Shown here: positions 23,689-37,310 of the stretch, in pieces
Numbering within the stretch: position 1 is the stretch's first letter
Layout: every line of letters begins with the position of its first letter
DNA from: Cynocephalus volans
Lineage: Eukaryota; Chordata; Mammalia; Dermoptera; Cynocephalidae
Reading direction: 5' to 3'
Length of the DNA: 64,000 bases
Assembly (NCBI RefSeq): GCF_027409185.1
Contig: NC_084462.1
Coordinates: 26,945,577-27,009,576 of the forward strand
The notes under the pieces: generated by a model
What the model was told of the DNA's origin: nothing
Seen by the model: the letters and a program-made list of their open reading frames with translations, nothing else
The model's database searches: none
Made by a program: the position numbers and the translations under genes

Positions 23689-24610
23689 CTAGCTCCACAC
23701 ATCCAGGGAATAGCGGCCCTTGGTCATCAGCTTCTTGATGTAGTCCACAGCCTGAGCGTGCTCCATGGCCCCAAGCTCGGCCACAATGTCACAGAAGGCA
23801 TTCTGCACGTCCCTGGCCATATTCCGCGCATCCCTGGGGGGAGGAAGGAGGTGGCACTGGGGGCTAGGTGGTGGCCATGCCCGTGAGCAGGCAGGGCCCC
23901 GCCCCACCCCTTCCCCCGCACTCACCCGCAGACATAGATGTGGGCGCCCCCTTCATGGAGCAGCTTCCACAGGTGCTCCTTGTCTCTCTTCAGTAAGTGC
24001 TGGACATAGACCTGAGGGGCAGCAGGGGACCCGTAAGGGAGGGCCTGTCGCCACAGCCCTGTCTCTTCCGGGGGTGGTCTTGCCCAGCTACTACTGGAGC
24101 GGCCTGCCCCACCTCACCTTGTGGGGCTGCTCTCGGGAAAAGGCCACGTTGAGCTGGGTGAGGGCACCGTCCTTGTGGAACTGGGCCAGCTCCTCGCGGT
24201 ACAGGTAATCCTCATCTGACCGGCGGCAGCCATAGTAGAGTAGCGTCTCCCCTACCTCCTTGCCTGGGTGGCACAGGCCAGAGTGAGATGGGCTCCCCAA
24301 CCTGCCACCGCCCTGCCTGCCCAGGCCCCACATGCTTACCCTGCTGCTGCAGCCAGGCCCGCTCCTGGATGAAGCCTATGAATGGGGCAACCCCAGTGCC
24401 AGGGCCCACCATGATGACAGGCGTGGTGGCCTTGAAGGGCAGGCGGAACTGGGACTTGCGCACAAACATGGGCACCAGGGCCTGGCGGCCATTCTCTCCG
24501 GCAGGCTCCTTGGCCCGCAGCCAGCTGGTGGCCACGCCCTTGTTGATGCGGCCAGACTTGGTTTCATACTCCACGGCCACAGCACAGATGTGCACGGAGT
24601 TGGGGTGGAC
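23689..24610 (-). other. POR: POR NADPH-binding domain exons
   Basis: Exons 24610-24340, 24263-24118, 24011-23926 and 23833-23689 encode residues 464-678. They hold the FAD-contact segments ICAV and NKGVATSW, the nucleotide loop [12 protein letters not shown] (Thr535), the 2'-phosphate site FSREQ (Ser596, Arg597), YVCGDARNM with Cys630, and the C-terminal DVWS. Trp677 stacks on FAD and must move for NADPH to reach it. One change from the human and rat sequences as I remember them is Cys645 in NAFCDIV, where they have Tyr. Confidence 0.95.
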
Positions 24611-27600
24611 CTGGAGGGCGGCCGGAGTGAGCACAGCTGCTGTGTGTGCCATGCCCTTTCCCAGCCCTGTCACTGAGCTTTGTCCTACAGGCAATCCCTG
24701 CTCAGTGTCTCTTCGCACCCTTCCTGGTGCCCAGACCTTTTCATAGACCCCTTTCCAAGCAGCTTTCCTGACTGGCTGGCAGGACTAGGGCTGGAGGCAA
24801 GTTGGCAATCTTCCTGCCCAGCCCTGCTGAGTCCACAGCCCTGATTCTTCAGGGAACTGCCCCAGGCACTGGGCGGGCTGGACTGTAGCGCTGCCTGCTA
24901 AGCAGGGCCAGGCCTCCAGCACAGGGCTGGCCCCCCACAGCCATCCGGGCCTCACCAGCAGAGAGGCTTCCCCCTCACCTTGGAGGACGAGGCGATTGAG
25001 TAGTAGCGGGCCTGCAGGCGTGGCAGCAGCTCACACAGGTGGTCGATGGGGGGCCGCAGGGACGGGTAGTCCTGCAGGATGGCCAGGATATGCCTCCGAG
25101 CCTCCACCACCCAGCTCAGGTACAGCTCCTGGGAGAAGATGCAGAATGTGTGGGGTCAGCCGTGAGAAAAGACGGGGACAGGGCTGAAGGTGGGGTCCAA
25201 GGAGCTTGGAGAAAGGTGGGTGGGGTGGCTGAGGGGGTGCTGGCCTGGGCTGCAGGGCTGGAGGCAGGTAGGGTGTGGCAGGCTCACCTTGCCCTCACCC
25301 GAGGAGGAGGCCATCTTGCGCAGGTGGTCTTGCTCAGAGGGCTCCGAGGCGTACTGGGCCAGCTCATAGAGCACGTTGGTGCGCGGTGGGTTGGTGATGT
25401 CCAGGTAGTAGGTGAGGGCCGTGCGGTAGGAGGTGGGGCAGGGGAATGGGTGCTTCTTGTTGGACTCCTCTGCAGGGAGAAGGCAGGCAGGATTTGGGTC
25501 AGTGGCTGCCACCTGGGGATGGAGATGCTGTAGGGGGCAGGGTGAGGCCTTGGGGCTATTCTGCGGGAAGCAGGTGTCCCCACTGGCACTGGAAACAAGG
25601 CTGGCTCTCTGTGCCTCCTTGGCCCTGGGGCAGAGCCTCAGGATTTCAGCCAGGCCTTAAGGTTCAGGCCAGACAGGAAGTCCTCAGCAGAGGCGGGGTC
25701 TTGCTTGAGGAGGCAGTGCAGGGCACCCACATGTGCATGCTCCACTGCCAGCAAGCCCAAGCTTGACACAACCAGCCCATTTTGTGGGCTCTGCTCGAGG
25801 GCTCATTCAGGAACTAGAGAGAAGGGACAGCCCAGCTTGGGTCACCAAGGACATGAGTGAGCAGGAGACAGGTGAGGTAGGGCTGGGCCCAGGTCAGTGG
25901 TCAGAGGGGAGTGCCAGGGGTTCACTGCAAGAGGATAAGGCTGGGCAGCCCCATGAGGCCCCAGGAAAACTCAGCACCGTGTGTGTGCTTCTTGGTGTGC
26001 TGAGCACCCTTGATGGCCTAGAAAGGCTGTTAAGGTCGCCAAATCTGATCCCTGCATTTTACCAGCGAGGAAATGGAGGCCTGGGAGCAGGAAGAGGAGC
26101 CCCAGGCCCACAGCAGTGTGGAGCCAGGCCCAAAGACCAGGGCTGTGCCTCCAGGCCTCAGGCACCCTCCCTCCCTAAAGGACTATGACAGTAATGGGGG
26201 GGTAACCCCAAGGGAGAGGGCCAGACCCCACAGCTCCTTTGCCTCCCCCAGGTTTGCTTCAGAACCTATAACCGTGGAGTCTTGGGTGTAAGGGCCTCTT
26301 AGGCATCAGGGCTTCAGGCCCACACAGAAGCTGCATCTACAGGTCTTGCCAAGAGGCCCGTTCCCCCCAGCCACCTCAGGCCCCAGGCCTGGATTCCAGG
26401 ACTCACCATCAAGATTGTTCAGGGACATGATGACGTCCAGGTCAGCACCCAGGATCTCACCAAGCTGGTTGACAAGGGCAGAATCATTGGCTGGGTAAAC
26501 GGCCACATGGTCTCCAGATTCATACCTAGAGGCAGACACAAGGCTCAGGAGGTGGGCAGGAGGCTGGCTCTGCCCTCAGATCAAGAGGCCCGAGTAAAGG
26601 TTCAGGGAGGTGGTGACGGCGGCAGCTGGTACCTGATTTTGGAATCTGAGATGTCTAATTCCAGGTGCATGAGGTGTCGCTCCATTCCCTGGTTCAGCTT
26701 CCGGTTGGTGGTGACTGTGGCCAGGAATGGATTCTTGGCATCAAAGGGGCTGGGTGGGAAGAAGAGAAGCTCAGTGATTGGCCAGGTCTTTGATCTCAAT
26801 CTCCCTGTTCCCCAGGGGCCTTCTGCTTACACAAAACACAGAGAACCTCAGAGTTGTCTGGGGGTCCTCTGGGCCTCCTAGGGCCATGGGGAAACCTCAC
26901 CAATCATGTCAAGGGCCCTCCCAGCCTGATCCCATGCAGTGCTCCCAACAACCCCACAAAGTGGGCAGAGCTAGGTTATTAGTGTCCTCATTTACAGATA
27001 TGGAAACTGAGGCTGGCTCCTAAAAAACCTGTTAGGCCCTCCACGCGCTGTACCCATTGGTGGGCTAAGCACAGACAAGGGCCAGGCCCCAGGGATGGAG
27101 CCACAGATGGAAGGAGCTCACCTTCCTCACCCCCACATGCCCCAGACTGTAACACAAACAGAAGAGAAGATTCTGCTTTGCAAAGTCACTGAAATGCTGG
27201 GGCTGCTCGTTCCCCAGGGTTCCAGCAGGACTGACGAAAGCAGCGTTGCTGGACTTGAATCTCAGTGGCACAAGGACTTTGCTGGGGCGGCTCCAGCAGG
27301 AATCTGGGCAGCACCCAGGGGTAGTCAGGGGCCCAAGAGAGGAACATTATGTTTTTGGACAAAAAGTCCATAGATTGCAGCTTTTAAGGAAATGAACCCT
27401 TTTGCCAAAGTTCAACCTGGACACAAAGCCGAACTACTGTGTCCTTGTCCAAGAATGGGTATTGCACCCGCTGCCCAGGATATTTATAGAGCAAGAGACA
27501 AAACAAACAAAGTGCAAATGGAACGAGTGCCAGTCTCTCAGAGGCCGTGCCCCAGACTGAGGGTAATGGGGGAGTGCTGAGGGTCCTGGGCATGGAGCGG

Positions 27601-30600
27601 CTGCCTGCTCCTGCTCTGGGGCTCACGCCCTCCTGTGCAGTGGGCATGAAAGTGTGGGTGTCCACACCTGCGCCCACTCACAGGATGGGGTCTGGGGAAG
27701 GCCCTGTGGGGACATAGTGGCCTGAGCTATTTGCCATCCCTGGCTGTCTGCGACATGGGTGCACTGAGCACCACAGGGCCACTGGCCCCCAACCCCACTC
27801 CCTCTACTCACGGTTTCTGGTTCTCGTAGCTCTTCAGACGGCCCATCTCGCCCAAGTACACCTTGGCCATGTCTATGTCTGTGTGGACCACAAGCTCATA
27901 CTGGCGAATGCTGGAAAGGGGAGACCACAGGGGTCAGTCCCAAGAGAGAGGAGGGGGCTGGACTGTAGAGGAGACAGTGCACGGTGTGAGGGCAGGACTC
28001 AGCTATGACGCTGGAAGCCAGGGAGACCCTGCAGCAGAGGCATGTGGGTGGGGCAGGCAGGACAGCAAGGAGAGGTGCTGGTGCCAGGCTGTCTGCAGTC
28101 AGATCCCCAGAGCCGTGCAAGGGTGGGCTGGCCTCGATGGGGTTCCGAGAGAAGCATGGAAAGCCCTCTCCTGGCTCCCATCATTTTCAGGCAGAGCCCA
28201 AGCTCCTCAGCCTGGGACCAAAGACCCTCCTTGACCCCATGACTGAGCTTCCGCCAATCTTCTCTTTACCGTGTCCCCACTGCCACCCCCAGGCCAGGCC
28301 CCCACCCTGGAATGGTTGCCCTTGGGCACAGGACCCCCCCCAAGGTCCTCCACACTCACCTGGACTCCTCTCCAGTGGCTTCCACCCCAAAGTGCTCACA
28401 CACGGCCGGCCAGAACTGCTCTCGCCATGTGATGAAATCCTCCTCCAAGCTGGGGAGGGGAGAAGGTGAGCCGGGCCCCAGCTGGGGGTGGTGCCAGGCC
28501 AGCTTGGACCCTCTCCCCAGGCATGTCCCCCACCCCGGCACCCACCCCAAAACACTAGCGCCCATGTCACTGTGGACGTCAGTGACGTAAGCTTGAAGCA
28601 TCAAGAAGGATCTAGAAGAGCATCTAGTTTAGCTGAGAGGCTTCTATCTTAGCTGGCTAAGCCGGAAGAGCACGCAGAGAAGCCTACCCGGAGCCCTCAG
28701 TGGGGCTGGGGGAAGGAGTGAGTCCCTGCCCTTCTCCCTGAGTTTCGGCTGACACATGGTTTGTGATCCCCTCATGCTCCACAGCCGACTCCTTCAGCCT
28801 GTGGCTCCTGATGTGTGACAGAGGGGCGGGGCTCCAAGAGGGGTGGCCCAGTGTGTGGAGATAGGGCCTGGGCACTCACTTCCCGTCGTCATCGCCCATC
28901 CCCAGCTCAAAGATGCGCTGGGCGCCGAGTTGCTCCAGCCGCTTGTCCACATACTTGCCCATGGCGTTGAAGTGCTCGTAGGTCTTGTTGCCAAGGCCAA
29001 ACACCTGTGTGCCCAAGGGAGGCTCTGAGGCCTGGCTCCAGCCTGACCAGCGGGCCCCGGCCTGGCTGGGCAGCACCTGTGCGCCTCTGTACCCACCAGA
29101 CACCTTGCACCATGAGGAACACCTGGGCCACCTTTGGCCCCTGAAGTGGCTTTGTTTAGGTGATCTCTTTCCACACTGTGTGGCCAGCAGGGGGCAGCTC
29201 GCTCTCCCCACCTGGCTGGCAGCTCTGCCTCTGTTCAGCCAAAGCCTGGTCATCCTGCTAGACCTTTCTTGCCTTTAGTCTCCAGCAACAAATGCCCCCT
29301 GGAGCCAACTGGGGCTAGGGACATGGGAGGAGATGCTCTCTTAGTGCCAGGGCCCAGGACAGGAGAGGGGATCCAGTCATTAGCAGCTGCCCCTGATTAG
29401 CTCCCCATCAGGCCCTTGGCTTGAAGCCACCCCGTCCTGGCAACTTAGCCTGCCCTGGCTGATAAAGACAGGGTGAAGGGTTGGAGGATTTCCTTTTGGA
29501 CATGAGGATCCAGAAGCCCAGAGAGGTACTGCAGGCTGCCATGAGCCCACTGGCGTCTTTGGGTGACTCACCGCATACTTGACCCCAGAGAGATCCACAT
29601 CTGTCTCCTGGAGCCAGTCATAGAAGTCCTGGGCATTGTCAGTGGGGTCCCCCTCGCCGTAGGTGGCCATGCAGAAAACGGCCAGGGAGTTGTCTATCTC
29701 TGGCAGGCTGCTCAGGTCGGCCTGGAGAGGCAAAGTCAGAGCTGCCCACCAACCATGACCATGCCTGCTCCAGAGCAGTGCCCAGCCAGGGATGTTGGGT
29801 GTTGTGGGACCAGAGGGGGCTGGCATGGAGAGGAAAGGGAACAGCAGGTACAAAGGGCTCGGTGTGGGGGCCAGGAGTGCTGGTGGCATAAGCAAAGAGC
29901 AGACTGGCTTCTGGGCCACCCTCGGGCACTCAGAACATGGTCCCCTGTGCATCCGGCCCTGGGCTGCTCTGGGGGAGCCTCATCATTGCACAGAGTCCCT
30001 GGCACGTGGCATGGCCTGGGCACTCACTAATTTCTAACTAAACTGTCCACAGACTTGGAAGGAGCCTGGAGAGGATGGGGGCAGGCGGTACCCATCACCG
30101 AGAGCCGGAAGGCAGAGAGTGGAGCGGGGAGTGGACGGGCCGTGAGGGAAGCAGCTGGCGCTCAGGAGGGCTGCTTCTGAGGGAAAGTGTGCTCTGTGCT
30201 GTCACAGCCACAGGAGCAGCTTGTCCTTCAGTCAGCCGGGCAAAAACTGGCCATAATGTGACCTGTCAGCGAGCTACAGGAAGGCAACTCCTGGGGGCAT
30301 CTTCCCAGGCCCACCTGCCTCCGACCAGCCTCTCCCTCCTGAGGGGTGGATGCCTAAGGATCGGATCCCCCTCTCCTGCCCACTGCCTCCTCCTGGTGCT
30401 GGTGGCCTGGTCACAGTTACTAGCTCTCCCAACCCAGAAACAGGCAAGCAGACTGCTGGAAATGTCCTGCACTTTGGAGAGCCTAAACCATGCAAGGAGG
30501 GGGAGGAGGAGGGGACCAGTGCCAGGAGGAGAAAGAGTGAGGCAAGCCTGGGGTGCAGTGGGGGGCAGGCCTGCTCCCCACAGCCCTCAGAGACAAGGCT

Positions 30601-33600
30601 GGGGGCAACTTAGCCTCATAGTGGCCCAAAGGGGGGCACCATGCTGAGGCAGTCCACAGGAGGGGGATCCTGCAGTTCAGACTGTGGCCCTTTCCCAAAT
30701 TGTCAGGCTCTCTCAGCCCCTCCCCATGGCACACGTTCCCCTGGTCCCCTCCTACTCTGGTGCAGACACACAAGTTTATGACAGCCTCATCACAAGGCCA
30801 GCAGAACGGTTCTCAGAGATGAGCCGTCGGATGCCCGTGTCCATCCTCGTAGGCAAGGAAAGGGTCCTGCATGGGCAGGGGCTGCCCAGGGTCACAGGGC
30901 AGTCAGGGCAGGTAGAATCAGTATCCAGACCCCTGACTCTTCATATTGGCTCTTGGGCCACTACGGGTGGGGGGAAATGGGACAGAGTTCCTCTCCTGAC
31001 CTTCTGAGACCCTGTCATTTTTTAGGCTGCACCCAGTCCACTAAGTGGTCAAGTCCCTTCTGCTCGCCCCTGCCCAGCCGGTGAAGCCCCGTGGTGTGGT
31101 GGCCACAGCAGGTGAGCCTGAGCAGCATGTGTGCACATAGCAGCCTCGCTGCCCCCAGGCCAAGGCTTCTTAATGTCCTGAACACTGGCACTACTTGGCG
31201 CCAGAACAAATGCCAGGAGATGCCCATTCCTGATGGCCCTTTGGCTAACTCAGCCCTTTATGCCTCTCCATGATCCAGAGATGAATTCCTTAATACCGCC
31301 GGAAGTGCCGGGAGGAAGGGGCCAGTGCCTGGCGGGAGCTTACCAAGTCATACTCCTCGGGGTCTGCTGCCATGCCCCGCATCCCGTAGCGGTGGGCGTC
31401 CTTGGACAAGCGGTTGGCAAACTCCTCGGCGGTCCCAGTCTGGGAGCCATAGAACACTACAATGTTCCTGCCCTAGGGAAGGCCAGACACAGGGGGTCAG
31501 AGGGAGGCCCAAGAGCCACAGGCTTCACCCCAGGCTCCAGCAGACACCAGCAGGGGCAGGCCCGTCAGGCAGGGCCACCCACGGGCACCCTCTTTCCTTC
31601 AAGTTCTTTCTAAGTCCCTCTGGGGCTGGCATCTTCCTGTCACAGACACTGTCCTGGAGGAGGGCAAAAGTCACCCAAAGGACTCCAGCCGGGGACGCCA
31701 TAGAATCTTACACACACAGCTGATCAAGATCACACCTCTGACACATTTTTAATGACACGGGAAGAACACAACATAATGTTAATTAAAACAAGAAGGTAGC
31801 CAAACAGTATGTATAGTAGAATCCAATTTTGTTATATATATATATATATATTTATATGTATACACACACATATATAAAACAAAACATAATATACATTTTG
31901 TTTACACACACACATGCACAAAGGAAAAAGAGTGGCAAGAAATATACCAAGAGTCTCTAAATGGGAACTGTGGGTGTGTTTTTTGGTTGATTATAGAAGT
32001 AATACATGTTCATTATAAAAATTTTAGACAACAGGGATTGGCTCACATGCTCTTCATTCTACCCTCCCCCTGTAGCAGCTATTGAAAAGCTTGAAATCAT
32101 GCTCTCCAGACCCACTCGCAGCAGGAGTTGCAGCAAATTAGGTTCAGTGAACTGAATGTGCTTATTAGCAAGTTCTGGAAGGTGGAAGGGAGGCGAACGC
32201 TTCCTGTCCCTTTATGCAGATGTGAGTGGTTGTCACAGTGCCCATTCTTCAGTGTCCGAGGTATTTCTGGTGGTTCTGGCAGCCAGACTCTGAGTTCCCA
32301 GGCCTGGTTCCTGGCTTATGGAGTGTCAAGGGGCAAATGCAGAAGGAGCTTCTGATCCCTGGATCACAGCTACACATAGTGTATGCTGAACTCAACAGTC
32401 CCAGGCTAGATTCAGAGGGAACAGCTCCCCCTAGATCAGCTCCTTATATCCCTCAGACCAGCCTGAAACCTCCTCCTTTAGCCCTTTCCAATAATTTGGA
32501 AGCCCAACATCCCCGTGTGAAATCCCTTCCAATGAAAATGCCTAAAATGCCTGGAGTCGTCTCTGGTTTTCACACTGAACCCCAACTCATACAGGTACAA
32601 AATAAAACTTAAGGGCTACAATTGGTTTAATGTGTTCTTATACCTTTTAAATTTCCTGTGTTTTCTACAAATCATTGTTAAATCATTAAAATGGATATTT
32701 TAAAATAATCACTACAAAACTACTTAATAAAGGAGAAAATGCCTATGATATCAGGTTAAAGGAACAAAACAGGATATAAAATAGTAGCTAAATATTTACA
32801 GTAGCATCAACATATATAAAACACCTAGAAACAAACTTACAACAAAGCTGGGAGAAACTCCCAAATGATCCATAAAGGACTTAAACAAATGGAAGCACTG
32901 ACTGTGGACAGGAAGACTCATCCCACAAAGACGTCAGTTCTCCTACGACAATACAGAAATGTAACACGATCCTAATAAAAAATTGAAACGACTCTTTTCC
33001 TGAACAAACTGATCCTAAAAGTCATATGGAAAAATAAGCTTGAATCCATACACTGAAATATTATTTGGTAATAAAAAGGAATGAAGTACTGATACATGCT
33101 ACAACATGGATGAACTTTGAAAACACTATGCTAGGTGAAAGAATCCAGACACACAAGGCCACATATTATATTATTCCATTTATATGAAATGTCCAGAATA
33201 GGCAAATCCATAGAGACAGAAAGATGAGTGGTTCCTTAGGGCTGGGGGGGTTGGGGGTTTGGGGAATGACGAGTGACTGTTAAGGGCTGTAGGGTTTCTT
33301 TGGGATGATGAAAACGTTCTAAAATTGACAGATGACTGTTGCACAATTCTGTGAGTATACTGAAAAACACTGAAGTGTATACTTTAAAATGGGTAAATTG
33401 TATGGTATGTAAATTATCTCAATAAAGCTATTACCCAAAATAAAATAAATACATATAATAGCCAGGAAAACTCTGAAAAATAAGACCAATGACTTGGGGT
33501 GGGGTGGTGCCTGGCCCTATCATATATTGAAACAAATTATACAACTTCAATGATTAAAGCATTATGATACTAAATGTAAACAGACAGCTAGGTCAAAGTA

Positions 33601-36600
33601 CTAGAACAGAAAAATATGGAAATAGACCCTAACACATGGGAATTAGTATATGATAAAGGTGGCATTTCAAACCAGTGGGGAAAAGACAGACTCTATTACA
33701 TGGCATTTAGACATGTGTAAAAAAGTAGAGTTGGATCCATACCTCACATCTTATACCAGCGTAAAATCACTATAGATAAAATTTTAAATATGAAAAAACA
33801 AAACCATAAAACTACTAGAAGAAAACATGGAAGAATACCTTCATCTCTTTAGAGTAGGAAATCCCTTTCAAATTATGACTCCAAGGGCAGAAGTCATAAA
33901 AAGAAAGAATAATAAAGTTGACTATATAACTGTTATACAGTAAAATGAACAACCAACCACACAACCAAAAACACGGTAAGCCAAGTTAAAAGATAGATTG
34001 TTAATGGGCAAAATATTTTCAACTCATATCACAGACAAGGGGTTAATCTCCCTAATCATTTTAAGGAGTTCCTTGAGAAAGATCAATCCCAAAAGAAAAA
34101 TGGGCAAAAGTTTTGAATAGAAAATCTATTTAAAAAAGAAGAAAAAAATGCCATCTAAATGTATGAAGATCTACTTAACCTCATTCATAAGAAAAATGCA
34201 AATCAGAACTACACTGAGATTTTTTTTTAACCTAGAAAACTGGCAAAAATCCAAACCTTGATAACAAACTCTGTTGGAAAGGCTGTGGGGGAGCAGGTTT
34301 TCTCACATGTTGCTAATTCTCCAGCGTATGCCCTGCTGTAACCCCTATGGGGGCAAATGGTAGCTTCTATCACAATTAATGCATGTACCTTTTCATCCAA
34401 CAGTTCCACTTCTGGGATCGTACTGTATTTGAAAATGTACAAATTGATCTACATATTCACAGAAGCATTGTTTGTAAGAGCTAAAGATTAGAAATATCCT
34501 ATGTGACCATGAACGGACACAGTTAAAACTACAGAACATCCATATGCCCATAAAAGGGAATCATTACACAGCTATAATAATGAGGGCAGTATCTTTGTAT
34601 TGGTATGGAAGGATTGCCAAGACATACTATTAAGTTAAAAAAAAAAAAAAAAAGCAAGGTCTGTAACAGTGCATGTAATATGCCACCTTTTATGTTTAAA
34701 AAAAGGGTAAAATAAGAATCTCTGTTTTTATTTGTATGGGCATAAAGGAGCACTAGAAGGATCCATAAATACTAAGAACAGGGGAGGCAGGCTTTCTACT
34801 GAATAGTTTATGTTTTGGATTTTAACCATGTGAATGTAGTGCCTATTCATAAAATCAAACACTTAAATAAACAAAAACAAAGCAGAGATAAAGCTGTGGC
34901 AGCCACGACCACAGCTAGGTGAGATTTACATTTGCTCCTGGACACAGCCTGGGATGGAAGGGGAGAAGGGGCAGCATCATGAGTCAGAGGGAGGGTCTGT
35001 TCTTATCTCTTGGTTTGTTCAAGAAGTAAACACTCAAAACAACAAAGTCAACTGTCCCAGCAACGGCAGAGCAGCTTCGGGGCTCTGGTCAGACAGCAAC
35101 GCACGTGCGATGAGCCCAGCCTGCCCCTGCTCGGCGCCTGCCCGCCCTCCTCTGGCCAGTGCAGCTGGCCCTCTGTGGGACTCCCCTGTGTGCCTCCAGG
35201 GCCAAGACTCGCTGAGAAGAGCAAAAGCAGAGGAAACTCACCGTTTTCTTCATCTTTTCCACAAAGCTGCTCTCTTTGACAGACTGGGTCCTGAAAAACA
35301 AAAGTGTCCAGTGGGTATGGACGTGAATGTCATGGGATGAGGTGCAGGGCGACATTCCAGCTGTGCTCCATGCCACTCCCCAGTGACCATGCCAGCAGCT
35401 GGGCTCGGGTCCAGCGTCGGGGCTGGAAGAGGCAGGACCAGGGCTCTGAGGCCTCCTGGGCCAGTCCAGCCTCCCCACCCCCCCTATGGTAAATCCAAAG
35501 TCTCTTGCGACACCAATGCCTTGCACAACCAAGACCCCCTGCCCCACATAGATGAGAACCTGCTTTCCTCAAACAAAGAAGAGTCCAGGTCCTCACTCCC
35601 CTCTTCCTCCCCATCCACAGCCAAGATCCACAGGGCCTCACCTCACCTCCACTCTCAGCCTCCTCCTCCAACCCTCGCTCACACAGCCAGGCCACTGCCC
35701 GCTCTACTCTACAACCTTCAATGGCTCCCATGGCCCACAGGATAGGGGAACAGAAGGGCGCTCAGAAACTGTCCCCAGCCTTGCCTGCCACTCCCCTCCA
35801 CAACAAACCACACTCGATGTGCTATTCACCTCCCCACACGACAGCCCTCAGAACCCTGTCATGCCACTGCCTCCTGCCTTCCTCCCCTGGCAGACCCCTG
35901 CTCCCCCTGAGGCCCTGCTCAGGTATCAGCTCCCCTGGGATTCCTAAGATCCCCTTCCCTTCCCATGCGCTGGGGCCAAGTTTAACTGCTCCCTTCTCCG
36001 TGTTCCTTGTACTTTCTAGAGCCCTGAACTGGATCTGTCCCCTCCGGAAAGCAGCCTGTTCATCACGGCCTCAGCCTGGGCTGACCCAATCACCTGTCCA
36101 CTCTCCACTTCCCAGCCGTTGGCCTCTCGCCCCTTCCCTCTCCATTTTCTGTCCTTTTTCTTCCCTCCTACCCTTGCCCCAGGCCTGCAGGGCCATGGGA
36201 ACAAGCCCAGGACTCTCGAGTTGAACAAGGTTAAGAATCCCGGTCTAAGAAAGCAAGGTGAATACACCTTCTTCTGGGTGGCAAACTTTTAGGATGTTTG
36301 AAATATAGCCCTTGTGAATCAAATGATGAGTGTGACCCTACAGCACAGTTGCCTCCATGTAAAGCGACACCATTAAGGAAATGGCTAGCCACAGCGTGGG
36401 AGAAGATATGGGCAATAGAGGTGCATATGACAAAAGGACTTGCATTCGCAACGTAAGAAATCCCAATAAATCAGTCAGGAAAGACAAACAATCCAGCAGA
36501 AAAATCGCTGAAAGCCTTGAACAGGCACTTTCTTAAAGGTAAACAGTCAAAGAACATACGGAAGGGTTATTAGTCACCAGAGAAATGGAGACTAGAACCA

Positions 36601-37270
36601 CAATAAGGTACATAATATACCCATCAGAACGCTTGAAAGGACTGACGCCACGCATAGGTGACGGTGTGGAGCAGATGGTGCCCTGTGCACGTCGGTGGGA
36701 GTGTAAATGGTATGACTCGGTGGACCACTGTTTGGCAGCAGCTTAAACAGAACTTGAGTTCACCCTGTAACCCAGCAATTCTCTCCCTGGTGTACACATA
36801 AGAGAATGCGTTTGTACCTGAGCACCAAAAGACACGCAAGAGTGTTCACAGGAGCGTTAGACAAGCTGCTGCAGGAAACAACGCTCACGTGAATCAGCAG
36901 AAGAATAAGCAAACTGTGGCCCACTCGCATAGCAGGAGACCCTCTCCGCTGCAGCGGTACAAAGAGCGAACTGTTACTGTACATGTTATGATGACTGAGC
37001 CCCACAAACACGACGCTGACTGAGAGAAGCCAGACAGAAAAAGAATACATAGCACATGATTTCATTATAGAAAGTCCCAAAACATGCAAACCCATCTGTG
37101 GGGACAGAAGCCAGGGTGGTAGCTACCCTTGGAGGTGAAGGGACAGAGGGCTGCCGGGGGCTGTAACCATCTTCTTATTGATCGAGGAGGTAAGAGTTAT
37201 CAATCTGTATGCTTGTGACATACAGATGCACCTTTCTGTAGATACTGAATTTTAATTAAAAAGTTCATAC

Positions 37271-37310
<40 letters not shown>

